From Orbilia blumenaviensis (taxonomy: Eukaryota > Ascomycota > Orbiliomycetes > Orbiliales > Orbiliaceae), in contig JAVHNS010000001.1 in assembly GCA_036872755.1 (NCBI GenBank), positions 744,001-808,000 of the forward strand: DNA of 64,000 nt, written 5' to 3'. Position numbers and translations under genes: made by a program. The notes under the pieces are model-generated. The model saw nothing but the letters and a program-made list of their open reading frames with translations. It was not told where the DNA came from and did no database searches. Position 1 is the stretch's first letter. Each line of letters opens with the position of its first letter. Shown piece by piece: positions 22,537 through 34,292 of the stretch.

Positions 22537-23433
22537 ATGTTCGAAGTGAATTGTCGTTATGGAGCCCCTTGGTAAGCTGAGCCCATACTTGGATATAATT
22601 GATAAATATTCCGCTTAGGCATTTGGTTGGGCGGCTAGTATCTGCATAAAACTTACACCTTTTCCTCTTACTAGGCCAGAGCAAAATTAAGACGCACACT
22701 TTCGGAGTTCCAAATAGGCCCAATTGAAGAAGAAGATCAATCTGCTGTGGACGCCGAATGGGAAAGCTGGCGCAAAGAATATTTGGAGCACACGAATCGC
22801 ATAAAATCTGGCTTTATCCCTTCTGAAGTGACAGGTTATGAGGGATATGTGGCGAATTATAACGAATTTATGGCTTTAAGTGAGCAATATCATAAGCTGG
22901 ATAAGGTATACAGTGCTGCGAGAAAAGAAGCCCGTGAAAAGGAGCGGAACTTTACCAAACAGTTCAAAAATTTCAAACAAGATGAGACAGGAGGAAGACT
23001 AGACAAGCTCCAACCAGAAGATCTTAACCAGCTGGATTTATATTTTAGGAACGTAGGTTTACTTGACTATAAGGCTTACAAGCTTGCTTTTGAGATAGCG
23101 CAGCTGCGGACCTGGGCCATGCTAAGTGTTGGTATCAGAAGCTACCGGTTGCACGAGTTGTCTGAGACCGACTGGCGGAACCATATCGTGGAAATTAGGA
23201 AATATACAGGTTTGGCGGATGAATGGTATCGGAAGGTATAACAGTGCGAAGAAGCGCTCAGGGTATTGAGAGACTTAACCAACACAGAACAGGCCCCCCA
23301 AATTACTGGTTGGCAAGATACCCTGCAGCAACAACGTCAGAATTACGATGTACGCAGTCTTGAATTGGATTCAAGGAGGACTTATAGAGAGCAACGTGGT
23401 CTTCCCATGGAGCGAGTGCCGGCACTAGATTAG
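22537..23433 (+). pseudogene. Helical, charged protein gene interrupted by an in-frame TAA
   Basis: A continuous coding-looking frame runs from the acceptor at 22674 (ARAKLRRTLSEFQIG...) through 23238, meets TAA at 23239-23241 (22675-23241 includes this stop), and stays open for 63 more residues in the same frame (CEEALRVLRDL ... RTYREQRGLPMERV) to TAG at 23431-23433. Reading the TAA as CAA would give RKVQQCEEAL, so one C-to-T change explains the break. The start is unsure: ATG 22537 with exons 22537-22571 and 22619-22637 is in phase but needs a 37-nt second intron. An alternative intron from 23236 (GTATAA...CACAG) bypasses the stop but switches to a less protein-like frame. Mostly alpha-helical, rich in Glu/Lys/Arg/Tyr; family not recognised. 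Confidence 0.4.
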
Positions 23434-24703
23434 GTCTTCCCGTGATTCCTTCGATAGACATGTATCACATCATAATACAAGGCATCTAAATCAAAAATCT
23501 TTTCTTCTTGTTAATCCGCGGAGCGTACTTACCTTATCTCATAAACCTACCCCCAAGAACCTGCCACACTGGGTTGAAATACGCCTCTATTCATATTGTG
23601 GCATGGAATCCGAGGTAAATACATAAAATGCAAGCGATATATTTGAGGAGGGTAATTTGAAGCAGTATAGAGTTTTGCTTTTTCTAAGTCAGGAAGAATT
23701 ATTTCAGCTCGCCTGAACTAATGCCAATATTTGTGCTAGCTCTGTGAAATTATGCGGGCTTTAAAGTGGGTTAGATAAAGACAGAGAAGCTCACGTCACC
23801 TCTGTTTGGGCTAAACCTATCTCTCAAGGTAGTAAGCTGCCTAGCCTTTTTCACACCTGATTTAATTGCCTTAAAGACGGCCGGATGATGCGGTAACTGC
23901 CTCGCCTCGCCTTTGATATCTTTGATTTGAGCCTTCATTGGGTTAAGGGGTCTTCTTGCTCCTGAAGGTTGTATCCTGCAGGAAACTTTGGTTCTGGTAT
24001 GAGTTTTCTAACTTGTCTCGGTATACAATTCTTTAACGTTTTTGCAACTTTCTCAGAATCAATTGAGCCTTATTAACGGGCTTTTGATCACCTAGGATAT
24101 ATATCACGTCTATTCAAATATATCGTCCCGTAAACCACCCTATAAGATCGCGAGATAAGGAACATATATATTTATATCCTAAATTTAAATTTAACTAAAT
24201 TGTTGGGCCCATCAAGTTGGATGGCACATCCTCAACACATTTTAGTTGACAAACGTTGCATTTCTTTAGCCCGAACCACGGCCCTTGTGTATACATATAG
24301 CGCGCTGTACAATATGTATATGTATGCTTACCTATATATATAGTTGCTCCCCGGGTACGAGCTTTGGTCAACGGACTGGCCTAGATTGATTCGGACTGGT
24401 CTTAAATGCAGGTATCGATTCTTCGATGAATGCTTTAGTTGCTCCATTAAAGAATACTTTAGAGTAAGATCCTAAGGGAGAAGTTCTACTCATTTTTATA
24501 ATTTTAGGGATGCAGCCGATCAATTGACGTTGCAGCAACCACCCCTACGATTGCGATTACGCGCAGGCTCTAACTGTAAGAAGAGACGATATTAGATATA
24601 AGTACAATAGAAACGGAATGTTGATACCCAGGTTAATAGAGCATCTTTTGACGTAAATGCTTAATGTGAAGGTGGCTTGAACCTTAAGCCATAGTCATGA
24701 AGA
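23434..24703. other. Gene-free AT-rich spacer
   Basis: Low-GC DNA with TATA-rich tracts (about 24100-24350). A partial copy of the recurrent GTCCCGTAAACCA motif lies near 24125. No supported gene. Confidence 0.5.
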
Positions 24704-26967
24704 TTATGTGTTTGATGTACGTACAAACTCTGGCGGCCATTTATTCGGTGCAATCCCGCTGTGAACAATTGGGACCCCCGCGGGATTCACCTTCCAAGAT
24801 TCGTCTTTCAGTCGTTGGATGGCATTGTTCATGCGAGTCTGCATATCTAGTTCCTGACCAGAATATTGATCCCTGGAAAGATACAGAGCTAATACTCCTG
24901 CAACCGTCGATGCCGCTACGCGTTTAGATTTACATTGAAGTTACAATTAGTTCAGAACGGGAATATGCCACCCTGGCAGAGTGAAGATACGGAATTCATA
25001 CCAAAAGATGTCCCACCACCCACCAATTTTAACCTGTGGGGTAAGGGCCACCAGCCCATGCGCATGATTTCCGCAGGAACATTGATTATTGTTTGCTGGA
25101 TGTAGGTGTCCACATCTATGGTCTCTATAACCGCCGATTGGAACCAGACAAAATTAGGTAAGCTGCTGTCGGATTGAAATATATCGATTCCGTTTGAATT
25201 TGCGGCACCAGCAACCACCATCCTTCGGTTTGGATGCACGACGGCGAATCTCGAAGGGAAACTTGTCAGAGGGGTGCCCTATATGATTAAAAAATATTGG
25301 ATACACCAACATCAACAACCTGCCATTATAGGGTAGGATGTCCTAAAACCGGTTTAAAACCGGATACACTCACCGCCGGACCATTCCCAGCCGCTGCAAC
25401 TATAATCACGTTGTCAAGATCCGTAAGTGCGACCAAAATATCAATCATAGTGTCCTGGTAAGCTATCACTTTCTTTCTCATAGTTGGACCAAGCAAGGGC
25501 GAAGGGTCAGCCCAAAACCCAATCGAAATGCTAATTATACAAGGTTTGTTCGAGTTGCGAGACCTAATGTGATCATATGTTTTCAAAAAGGCGTCGAATT
25601 TGGAAAAAGCACTCTCGTTGTTGGTGCCATCCATTACTGCTGAGAATACAATACTGGCATTTTGGGCTATCCCAGTAGTCTTGCCCACAATCTTTGCGAC
25701 CATACCACCGCTATGGTAATTTCCATCCGGCTCACCAGTAAAGGGGTCAAGAGGAGGCACTCCACCTGCGATCCAATCTTCGAATACGACTTCCTCGAAC
25801 TCCTAAATCGCCTTAGGTGATCAATACTGGCTAGGTTGAAGAATCTTACTCTTCTCGCTAGAATTCATTATATTCTAGGCCCCGACTACCAAAAGAAATG
25901 AGAAGGAATGGAAAGGAAAGGAAGAAAAAAAGATTACAACTCACTGTGTGTAATATGTTCAAACCAAGTTCCAAGACATAGACCACAACACCAGCACCAG
26001 GATTCTTATAGTGAAAGTATACGTCGTCAAGCCTTTGGTAATTCCCCGAATCTTGGGGCCTCGGCGCTGATAAGATTGAGAGCCCTGTTGGCGCATTCCT
26101 TTGAGCTACAACTTCATCGTGGTCATCTCTTTTTGTCCAAACATTTGACCTAGAGTCTTTATTTATTGATGGCTCCAGGATCTGTTTAGGCGCCTTTATT
26201 TGTTGGTAAGTGGAACTCGAGTTGTTTAGATGCGGGATACTGAAATTCTTCTGTCTTATGCCTAAATACTCTCGCTTGCGTAGTTTATACTCGTTTTTGG
26301 CAGCAGTCATCTCTTCCCCCTCATCTAGTGAATTATTGGGTTGTATATCATCAGATGAAGCACTGAACGAGACATCAGGAAATGGGGGAATTTTGAAGTT
26401 TATATCTCTAACGCATATATCAAACTGAAACCCTACCGATCAGTAAAATCACTTTACGGAGTATGAAAATGCTATGGGGGGTTATCAATCAACGCTATAT
26501 CAATGAATAAATTTGCAGGAGTACCAGCCGCGAACATTTCAAGGAACTGAAGTGCTATAGCCCTCAGGTATTTGGCACTTAGCTCCACTCACCGGAAGTA
26601 CAAATCCTTTAGAATCGAGATAATCTTCCATATCTTGATTGAAATACTCAATCGCCCTAGTGTACGACTTAGATACCCCCTCCCTTATGTCGAAGGCGTA
26701 TCCCCATGTCCCCAGGTACATGCTTCGAAGTGCATTTATGGAATACTTTTGGGGTGTGGATAGCCAGTGCGCCAAATCGCCTGCAAAACCTCTCTCCAGT
26801 TCTTCATAAACATCAGTAGTACCTCTCACCTGCGGATTAACGAGACACAATATTCTCCAAGGTCGATTTACGCCGAGTTTAGCCCGCTGGGGCCCCGGCA
26901 TGGGACTTCGTCCCACTGCGAGGTGAGATAACAGATGGACAAAAAAATTGAGGATAAGAAATAGCAT
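24704..26967 (-). CDS. Subtilisin-like (S8) protein A, catalytic Asp replaced by Glu
   Basis: Subtilase-fold secreted protein of 590 residues. Exons on minus: 26967-26593, 26424-25945, 25802-25374, 25278-25002, 24915-24704. Signal/anchor helix (MLFLILNFFVHLLSHLAVG), then an unrecognised N-terminal domain of about 240 residues with GTWGYAFD, also seen in protein B as GTWAYIFT. In the catalytic domain the usual D-T/S-G motif reads VYVLELGLN (Glu277). The His motif is NYHSGGMVAKI (His315) rather than HGTHVAG. The Asn motif AAAGNGPA and the Ser motif GTSFAASTVAGVLALYL (Ser519) are intact. Loss of the catalytic Asp suggests an inactive or weakened protease. All four intron positions and phases equal those of the neighbour at 27825-29893, so the two arose by tandem duplication. 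Confidence 0.8.
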
Positions 26968-27824
26968 CTTAGACGGGGCCCGAGATATTTTATTTTCTTC
27001 TTCGACCGAAATGAATAGCTCTCGAATTTCTGCGCAGCCCCGGCCTTGTTCCCAAATGACTAGGTGCTAATCTACCGGTCCCCAGATTCGATTGATCGAT
27101 GTTTATTTCTATAGCCTCAATAGCTATTGATATACCAAGCGATATATAAGGCGAGGTGGTTGTAGAAATGCTCGAAGCAGACATACCCATACGGTGAAGT
27201 AGCATATAGCAGCCTAAAATCTCATTTCCTGCGCGCAAAAACGAGCTGCGAAAGATATAGATTAAGGAAACTCGAAGGATATATCAATATAAAGGATGTG
27301 AAACTAGTGCAAAGTCGGTATCGAGATAGATAGATAAAGCGCTTTAAAGCGTGGCGTAGCTGCTGTTGCATGCCGGTCAGTCGGTTGAGCCGAGGACTGG
27401 TGCCCCCGCCGCTCGGCCACCCAGGCCAATCATTCCGTCCTCTTTTTGGGTCGAATCTTTGAATTCTGTCACATTCCTGCTTTACAACACGAAGTTTGAA
27501 ACCCGCCCTAGTTTAGCTAAGGCACAGTCCCCGGTAACACTGGTATATTTATTTCTATTTACAATTTATAAAATCAATTGTGATTTATTTTTATTGGTAA
27601 GAGCCATTTTAATACTCCAGCTCACCTTCTGTTATGAGCATTTATCAAGAACAGCCGGAGCTCATGAGAACGAAGGCCAACTCTATTATAAAATAACTGG
27701 ACCTGTGACTGGAAGTGTAACAGCTATAGTCGCGCATAGCTGGACCCAACGAAAACGTGGCGTTAAATGAAGGCAGCCGTATGCGGCATCGCGTCGGATA
27801 GACTGCTGCATTTTACCTAGGTAG
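26968..27824. other. Intergenic between tandem subtilase genes
   Basis: Promoter side of subtilase A and 3' flank of subtilase B. A 134-codon frame (27366-27770, +) begins with TTG, has no ATG and no features, and is not called. Confidence 0.45.
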
Positions 27825-29893
27825 TTAACCGGTGATACCAAAGGTTTCCCTCATGGACTGGGGCCACTGAGCAGGTGTGATCCCGTTGTGGATGATCGGA
27901 ACCCCCTTTGGATTCCTCTTCCAAGACAATTTAAGCAAAAGCTCAATTCCCCGCTCAATACGGTCTTCAGGTTCTCCGGTATCTCTGGCAAGGAAAGTCG
28001 CCAATAATCCAGATGTTGCTGCGGCAGCTACATACATACATAATATTGGCAATAGAGCCAGTTTTAAAGATTAGCGCTGTATTGGGTGGATTTGGGATAC
28101 TGGTGTTTCCTGTTACTGACCTATGGAAGTCCCACCAGGGCCGGGCTGGACTAGGTTAGGGTATTTATCCCATGGCATCAAATCGGGATCACTAATTTGC
28201 AAAACACCCTGTCCTGGGGCCCAAACAAAATTGGGAATTGTGTCGTCGTACTGTGCCATATTCAAACCGTCCACCGAAGCAGCCCCAACTACCACGACCT
28301 TGCTGTTTGGAAAAAACCGGGGTAGGACTTGCGGATAAGAATTAATAGGAGTGCCCTTTTTGAAAACCATTTGTGGTTAGAATTTTGATAGTCAATCTAG
28401 AGATGTTTATTACGCTACTTGGTGTATAATAAACACTTACGGGCTTGTCATTCCCAGCACCAGTCACAATAACCACATTCTTAAGATTCGTAAATCGCTC
28501 CAGCAATCGCTTCATTATGTTATTCTCCAGTTTCAAAATTCGCAAATTGGTCCCACTTTCCTGTCCAGTCGGCGTAAAGACTGCAGTCAAACGGGCAGAA
28601 ATGTTGATAATACACGGCCTGTTAGAATTATACTTTTGTATATGATCGTACATTTTCATCAATCCGTCGAGAATAGACGCCAGACTCATGAGAAATTCCC
28701 CATCGCGAATTGCAACCATGACAATAGACGCCTTTCGAGCGATTCCAGAAGTTCTGCCAGCAATTTTAGTCACCATTTGGGTGCCGTGGATACCGCTCGT
28801 CAGGCCATCGGTGAACGGGTCGCCTGGGAAGTCTCCAGCATTTATATAATCTTGAAATATTATTGGTTTGATCTCCTAGAATTAGTTGCTTGGACGTTAG
28901 CTAGGACCAGCGGCACTGATATTTGAAGGAGCTTGGCCTATAGCCGATTCGATTCCCGGCCTTACATTATGTCCTAATGCACATCCGCTATCTACTACGT
29001 ATACTACCACACCCTCACCGGCGCTACTATAATGGAAATAGGTAACCTTTCCGACCTCACTTGTAGAGAATTCATTATATAATTCTATTGGAGCCCTCGG
29101 AAATGATATTTCAGGAACACCTGGGAGCCCCACTCCAGCCACTACCTCCTCTTTAGTCTCCAGCCTGGTCAGAGTTCCTCGCCGAATAAACTCTCTTTTC
29201 AAGCGTTTTGGCCGCTTAGCGAGAGCAGCTTCATGGTATTCGATTGCAGCCTTCCTTGCTGCATAAAAGTCGGATGGTTTTTTCTTCATCACAATCGCCG
29301 TTGGATATGCGTAGCCGATAAAGCATAGCTCAAACTTTAGTAGGATCAGCATTTTATGTTAGCAAATTCCCTGCGTATGTCTATTATAGTATGTCCGCTG
29401 AAGCTCAGTTAATATTTGGTGAATTTGCAGGGTATGGGGGGCAAGGGAAAACAAAAAGTAGAAGATGAAGCAGAGAATAGCATACTGGGTATTCTTCATC
29501 TATTGACTGGAAATAAGCTTTCATGTCTAATGTGAGGCGATTGACTACAGCCCGAGTGGGTCGATTTGCAGGACCAACCGTAAATATATAAGCCCAGGTC
29601 CCAATGTATTCACTCTTTATCGGGAAATAACTATATTTCCTGGGCGACATGATCCACTGGGATACCGGTCTGCTAGTCACCATGTCGTTTATGAGCTCGA
29701 AAGTGGGGTTGTCATGTCTGAACCCCGGGTTTAGAGGACATAAAATCTTCTCTGTATTCCATCGGCCGACTTTTGGGGGTTTGTATGCTGAGTATTTGCT
29801 GGGGGGCGCCTCATCTTCATCTGATACAGGAGCAGCTTCGGCCAGAAGACCATAGAGTATGACAGCTAGACCAACCAGCAAGTTTCCTTTCAT
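27825..29893 (-). CDS. Subtilisin-like (S8) serine protease B with intact catalytic triad
   Basis: Predicted secreted serine protease of 549 residues. Exons on minus: 29893-29486, 29334-28966, 28875-28441, 28355-28121, 28027-27825. The signal peptide is MKGNLLVGLAVILYGLLAEA. A roughly 220-residue N-terminal region (WNTEKILCPLNPGF, GTWAYIFTVG) is unlike the classical I9 propeptide and includes a Lys/Arg-rich stretch (KRPKRLKREFIRRG) that could be a processing site. Triad: VVYVVDSG (Asp251), GIHGTQMVTKIAG (His289), GTSIAAAATSGLLATFLAR (Ser481); oxyanion Asn in TGAGND. ATG 29893 is chosen over upstream in-frame Met codons because it opens the signal peptide. In nematophagous and insect-pathogenic fungi, secreted subtilases degrade host cuticle; that role here is inference only. 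Confidence 0.82.
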
Positions 29894-32038
29894 CGCGATG
29901 GGAGTAATCAGTCCGGTCGTAAGCCCCAATGACAGGAGCAAGTTGTCGTGCTGCCGGTTAGGGAACTGGAAGGTGGTAAAGACATCGATCAAGATGATCG
30001 TAATCATCATTATATAATTGGTTCGACTGGCCCTGGTCTCGCAGTACGCATGCCAAATTTAAAGGCTTACGCTATAACCAGGGGTTATCGGTGATCCGGG
30101 GTAGCATAGTCATGGCGCCATATAGGATAACTCGCGCTCGGATGATTTATATCTATCGGAATATATAAAGGTAAACACGAATGAAAGCACTGCGTCTCAT
30201 GGAAAGTGTCTAGGATATCAATTTGCGACGTTTGATATTATATTAGGTTGTCCGTGCCTGTATAACACTGGTGTATGGTAGTCCATACAAACCCACGGAT
30301 TTCTAAGCAGAGCAGTGGGCCAAGGCAAAATTTTCTGGGCTCTAACTAATCATTTGTTTCTCAATCATCGAGCAACTCCGATAAAATCTAAGATAGGTTA
30401 TCCCGGAGGATAAGCACTGCTCTTGCAGATGCATAAATTTCTAGGGCTACATCCAGCCCGGTTTGTAGATCCCCCGTTGCACCGAGAACTTCCAACTTCC
30501 AACAGCGCGCCGCCACCCATGTAATAGTCGAATACAAGGCTAAGCCTAGGTAGCCCTCTAATCGATATGGAAGTGAAACAGGGTGTCGCAAGTCGTATCA
30601 GGAGAAGAGATAATGGATAGCTAGGTATCTGACCCTACTGGTTCACCGCCACACAACAACTGGACTATTTGCAGGGCTGAACAGTTGTTCTCAATTCAGA
30701 TGATGCGTTGAAGCAGTTGTATATTGTTGCCTTGTAAACACCACTCATTTTGTCCGAGCTCTGGATAATTACTAATTTTAAAGTCAGGTCGTAAAATGTG
30801 TAGCCAGTTAGCTTGGTTGTATTACTATACTATACCATGGCGTGGGCTTTGTATGATGTATAAAAAAGGAGGACTAGGTGATGTCGACGACCTATATGTG
30901 CTTGTCAACGTGGCCTAATATATATACAACAGCACATTGTGCAGGCCGTCATTAAAATGACATCGTAGGTAACGAGCTCGTGCGGGAAACCTTATCATCT
31001 TGTATGCTCTTTCAACACCAAAGCTATGTTAGCTTATAAGATCTAGATCTGGTAGCGGCAGAGGCGACTCGTGTGCACTAATACCCAATGTCCGACACTT
31101 AATTACTAGCGTGGTCAACCATGACACCGACGACCATAGCTAGCTCGAGCATTCAACCAAACTAACAAAGTTGTGAACTCTGCATGCGCAAAACACTCAG
31201 TTTGTAGTTCCAAATCTTACTGTAGGGCCCTTTACGAATTCGTTTCGTTCTAGTAGCTTGTCTGAGACCTAGCTTGAGGTTTGACTCATATTTGCAGAAT
31301 CACTGTTCAGTTAATAGTATTCATAACTTGCTATTTTTCGCCTCCCGTGAAAAAATACAGAAGCAACTGTCCCAACTACGTCCAATATATCCAGCTCGAC
31401 GGCAAACTCGATACATCTACAGACCAGATATTGCGGTGCGCATACATTACTGCGTCGAAATTCGGCATTTTATACTATTTGCGTGGAGTAAAGGAGCTCC
31501 GAACGCCGACCAAGGAAATTTATGCAGTACAAAACTCATAAATGAGTTATCAAACTCGCGGGATTATAACTATAATGGGGAGTAGATAAACTAATGCGAT
31601 AATTAATAACCGTTGATGTTGTTCTCCGCCGCGCCACCAGCAGATGATGTATGATCGATAGTTAAGCCGAGGAGGCAGGTCAAATAGTACCACGTTCAAT
31701 ATTTAAAGTCTACAATTGGAATCCGAAGGATCCATAGACCTTGCGGTAGGTGAACCAACCGTGTGGCGTACCTCACAGCCTCACGAAGCTCACCGGGTAC
31801 ACCAAACCCTGTACGCATGCTATTGTGCAAGGTAACAGTACATGCATTAGATCATTTTTCCTGCCTTGTAACACTAATTAGGTACTAGGTACACCCAAGC
31901 ACACACATATTACCTAGGTATATAAGGGAACCTTAGGCAAGGCTGTAGCAAGGACCAAAATTAGGTAATTTATATGTGTTGGGCACAGAGTTACGCAGAC
32001 CAGTATATTATCGACCATTTTATGACCTGGATGGGAAT
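29894..32038. other. 2.1-kb gene-free stretch
   Basis: Upstream of subtilase B. Short frames (for example 30388-30591 on minus, 31274-31585 on plus) show no start plus motif support. No repeat family or RNA gene recognised. Confidence 0.45.
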
Positions 32039-32587
32039 ATGGTTACACGAACGGAATTGCATGCACACCCCCCACCTCAAGAAAATTTGAAAAGGAGAAA
32101 AAAAAAGAGGGGGGTTCGAGAAAGAGCTCGCGGTCTAGGGAACAGAGCTCGAAATAAAAGAGTTATAGTAAAGGGAAATACCGCAAGAGTGAAGGCTGCA
32201 GCTTCGAATAACGTTACTGAATCCGCGGATCCGCCAGCGGTCAAAAAAAAAAAAAAAAATCATGAAAGAAGTAGAAGAGCGGCAAGGCTGCAGCGGAAGG
32301 CCCGACAAACACTGCAATGCACTAGATTGATTGCTACAGCCTTATCTAAAGTTCCCTTATCACCTCGTATCTGGACCTCGACTTTACATATATTATATGA
32401 AAGTTTTGTTGGCGAATTAAAAATATACGTGCGGAAGGGAGCAGGCAGGAAACCCTGGAGGATGGGTACTGGGTATTCGCGTATAGAGATATACAACTAC
32501 AAGCCCAGGAGCTCAAAATACGACGAAATGCATTGTTTTGGTATAAGACACCCACTTACACCCACCCACATACACCCACCCACATGA
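32039..32587 (+). CDS. Lys/Arg-rich hypothetical ORF, doubtful
   Basis: Open frame of 182 residues from ATG 32039; the frame is also open upstream to 31976 without another ATG. Very basic middle part (KRRKKKRGVRERARGLGNRA, ERSRRAARLQRKARQ) with a 17-A run that encodes poly-Lys. The C-terminal part has some aromatic/Pro content (RKPWRMGTGYSRIEIYNY) and ends in a His/Pro repeat. It could be a nucleolar or RNA-binding-like protein, a decayed gene, or chance coding of purine-rich DNA. No promoter or intron supports it. Confidence 0.25.
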   Translation: MVTRTELHAHPPPQENLKRRKKKRGVRERARGLGNRARNKRVIVKGNTARVKAAASNNVTESADPPAVKKKKKNHERSRRAARLQRKARQTLQCTRLIATALSKVPLSPRIWTSTLHILYESFVGELKIYVRKGAGRKPWRMGTGYSRIEIYNYKPRSSKYDEMHCFGIRHPLTPTHIHPPT

Positions 32588-33747
32588 TCTCCGAGAAATA
32601 CGAGCTGTACGTCGACGGCAACGAGTAGCTGCCAACGGAATGGCCGGTGGTATTAGAGAGAAAGAGAAGGGAACCAAGTCTCGTAGAATTGAGAATCTCC
32701 AACTATGCATATGTATAATGGGACTTTGGTCAGAAGACTAAATCTCAAATGGAAGAAGAGGAAAAGATAAGGGAGAGATTCCATCAAATAAATACTTCGT
32801 CTTGCTGCACATACCTCGCCACCAACATCTCTCAAAAATCCAACAAAAACGGCACAAAAATCATTCCTGTTGGGTTTTCTAAATGAAAAGGCCGGCCGAC
32901 CAATCACACTAATCAAATCAAGTAATTAATTCAGGCTTTCTTTGCCAGTTAGTGTACCCGACATTCTGGTATCGAGCGGTTGAACCTGCATTCCGTCCAA
33001 TCCCAATTACAGAAGCTTTAATAAAAATTAAAGAATTGAGTAAACTCGGTACATCTCGTGTGACCGAATTTCCAAATATATACATATTCAATGTCAGTGC
33101 GAGCGAATGCTTTCCTGCCACGAAGTATTGCTTTTTTTCTCTTTTTCTTTCTTCTTGTCGTCAAGTAGGAGAAAGCTTTAAAGGAGGGGTTTAATATATA
33201 TGCTTACTTATATAGAGCTATAAGTCCATACCTGGTCCCGTAAACCAGCCCCTACAAAGTAGCCCGACTTCGCGTTGTCTATACTCACAAGCTTAACCTT
33301 TTCGCTTGATCGTATATACATCCACAAGTTGCTTTTCTCTATATCTAAATTTATATATATCTTTTTTCGTACCCAGACCTCGACTTTACACGAAACAAAT
33401 TTATATCGATTAATTCTGGAGAAATTGCGGGAATCGACTACTACCCTTTCTCAAATTCGAATTAAGCAATAACATCAAAGAATACTGCTAAAATTGATTC
33501 TTGGAAGACTTGTTGGAAGACTATTCCCCTAGTTATTGACTAGGATCCAAGCGACTAATACTTCAAACTCAGGAGTCCGCTCTTTTCTTATAAAACCCCT
33601 CAACCGTTATTGCATATCAATATATTACTTATATCTATAGCTAGGAATAATCCTATTTTCCTCCTAGGCTTGTTGTGCTCTACATGCCTATAAATATAAA
33701 ATAAAACAAGAAGAAGGAGACAGAAAGAATTAACAAGAATACAAACG
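32588..33747. other. Intergenic; holds one full copy of the CTGGTCCCGTAAACCAG hairpin
   Basis: AT-rich spacer before the gene at 33748. The hairpin copy is at 33232-33248. A TATAAATA element lies at 33689-33696. No gene seen. Confidence 0.5.
33232..33248 (+). repeat. Recurrent 17-bp hairpin motif, copy 1
   Basis: CTGGTCCCGTAAACCAG: 5-bp stem CTGGT/ACCAG around loop CCCGTAA. It differs by one base from the copies at 56503 and 61189. Confidence 0.85.
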
Positions 33748-34292
33748 ATGCCGCGTTATACCTGTCACCACGCCATCCGCCAACTCACACCCTCCAAGAT
33801 CCGGCTGATCGATACCGGTCATCACCATTTCCACACCACACGCCTCTCTGGCAACCATAGAATATGGGATCCCTCATACCCTACCTTTCTATCAGTTACA
33901 CACTCGGAAGCACAGTGTGTTGGGATTGATATTGAAGATGGGTATCAGCATTATAACCATGGGCGGCATGACGACACTGGGATGGTTGAGATTGAGCAAA
34001 AAGGAAAAGAGTTATGGAGGGACAAACTGATGGGGAAACGGCTGGTTGCTGGAAGCAGCGCTAGAGATGACCAGGTATATTTTCTACGGTAAACCCAATT
34101 AGAAGATTAATTGACGAAGCTTAGAAAACGATAAACGTCCAATCCCTCCCTGCAGGTCAAGACCCCGCCGGCCCGACGTGCACACGCATAATAGGCCCTT
34201 TAAAAGGAGGAATCTTTTCCGATACCGTAGAGTCTAGACTTACGGTCCTGGTGGACGGTGATGATATCGTCTGGGATGTTTATTTTGGGTGA
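33748..34292 (+). CDS. Hypothetical 164-residue protein, two exons
   Basis: Exons 33748-34074 and 34125-34292, with a 50-nt intron (GTATAT, ATTGAC branch, CTTAG) joined in phase 0. A TATAAATA element lies 52-59 bp upstream. The N-terminal half is His-rich (DTGHHHFHTTRLSGNHRIWD, then YQHYNHGRHDDTG), the middle is charged (EQKGKELWRDKLMGKR), and the C-terminal half looks like beta-strands (TCTRIIGPLKGGIF, VESRLTVLVDGDDIVWDVYF). No signal peptide, no membrane segment. I do not recognise the family; the His clusters could bind metal. The second exon makes good protein only when spliced as given, which supports the model. Confidence 0.6.

Noticed and set aside
27366..27770. 134-codon ORF between the subtilases
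   Set aside because: Begins with TTG, no ATG, T-rich translation, no splice or family support.
31720..31775. Resemblance to the 18S rRNA end (GGTAGGTGAACC, GAAGGATCC nearby)
   Set aside because: Only two short matches in the wrong order; no continuous rRNA or ITS sequence.
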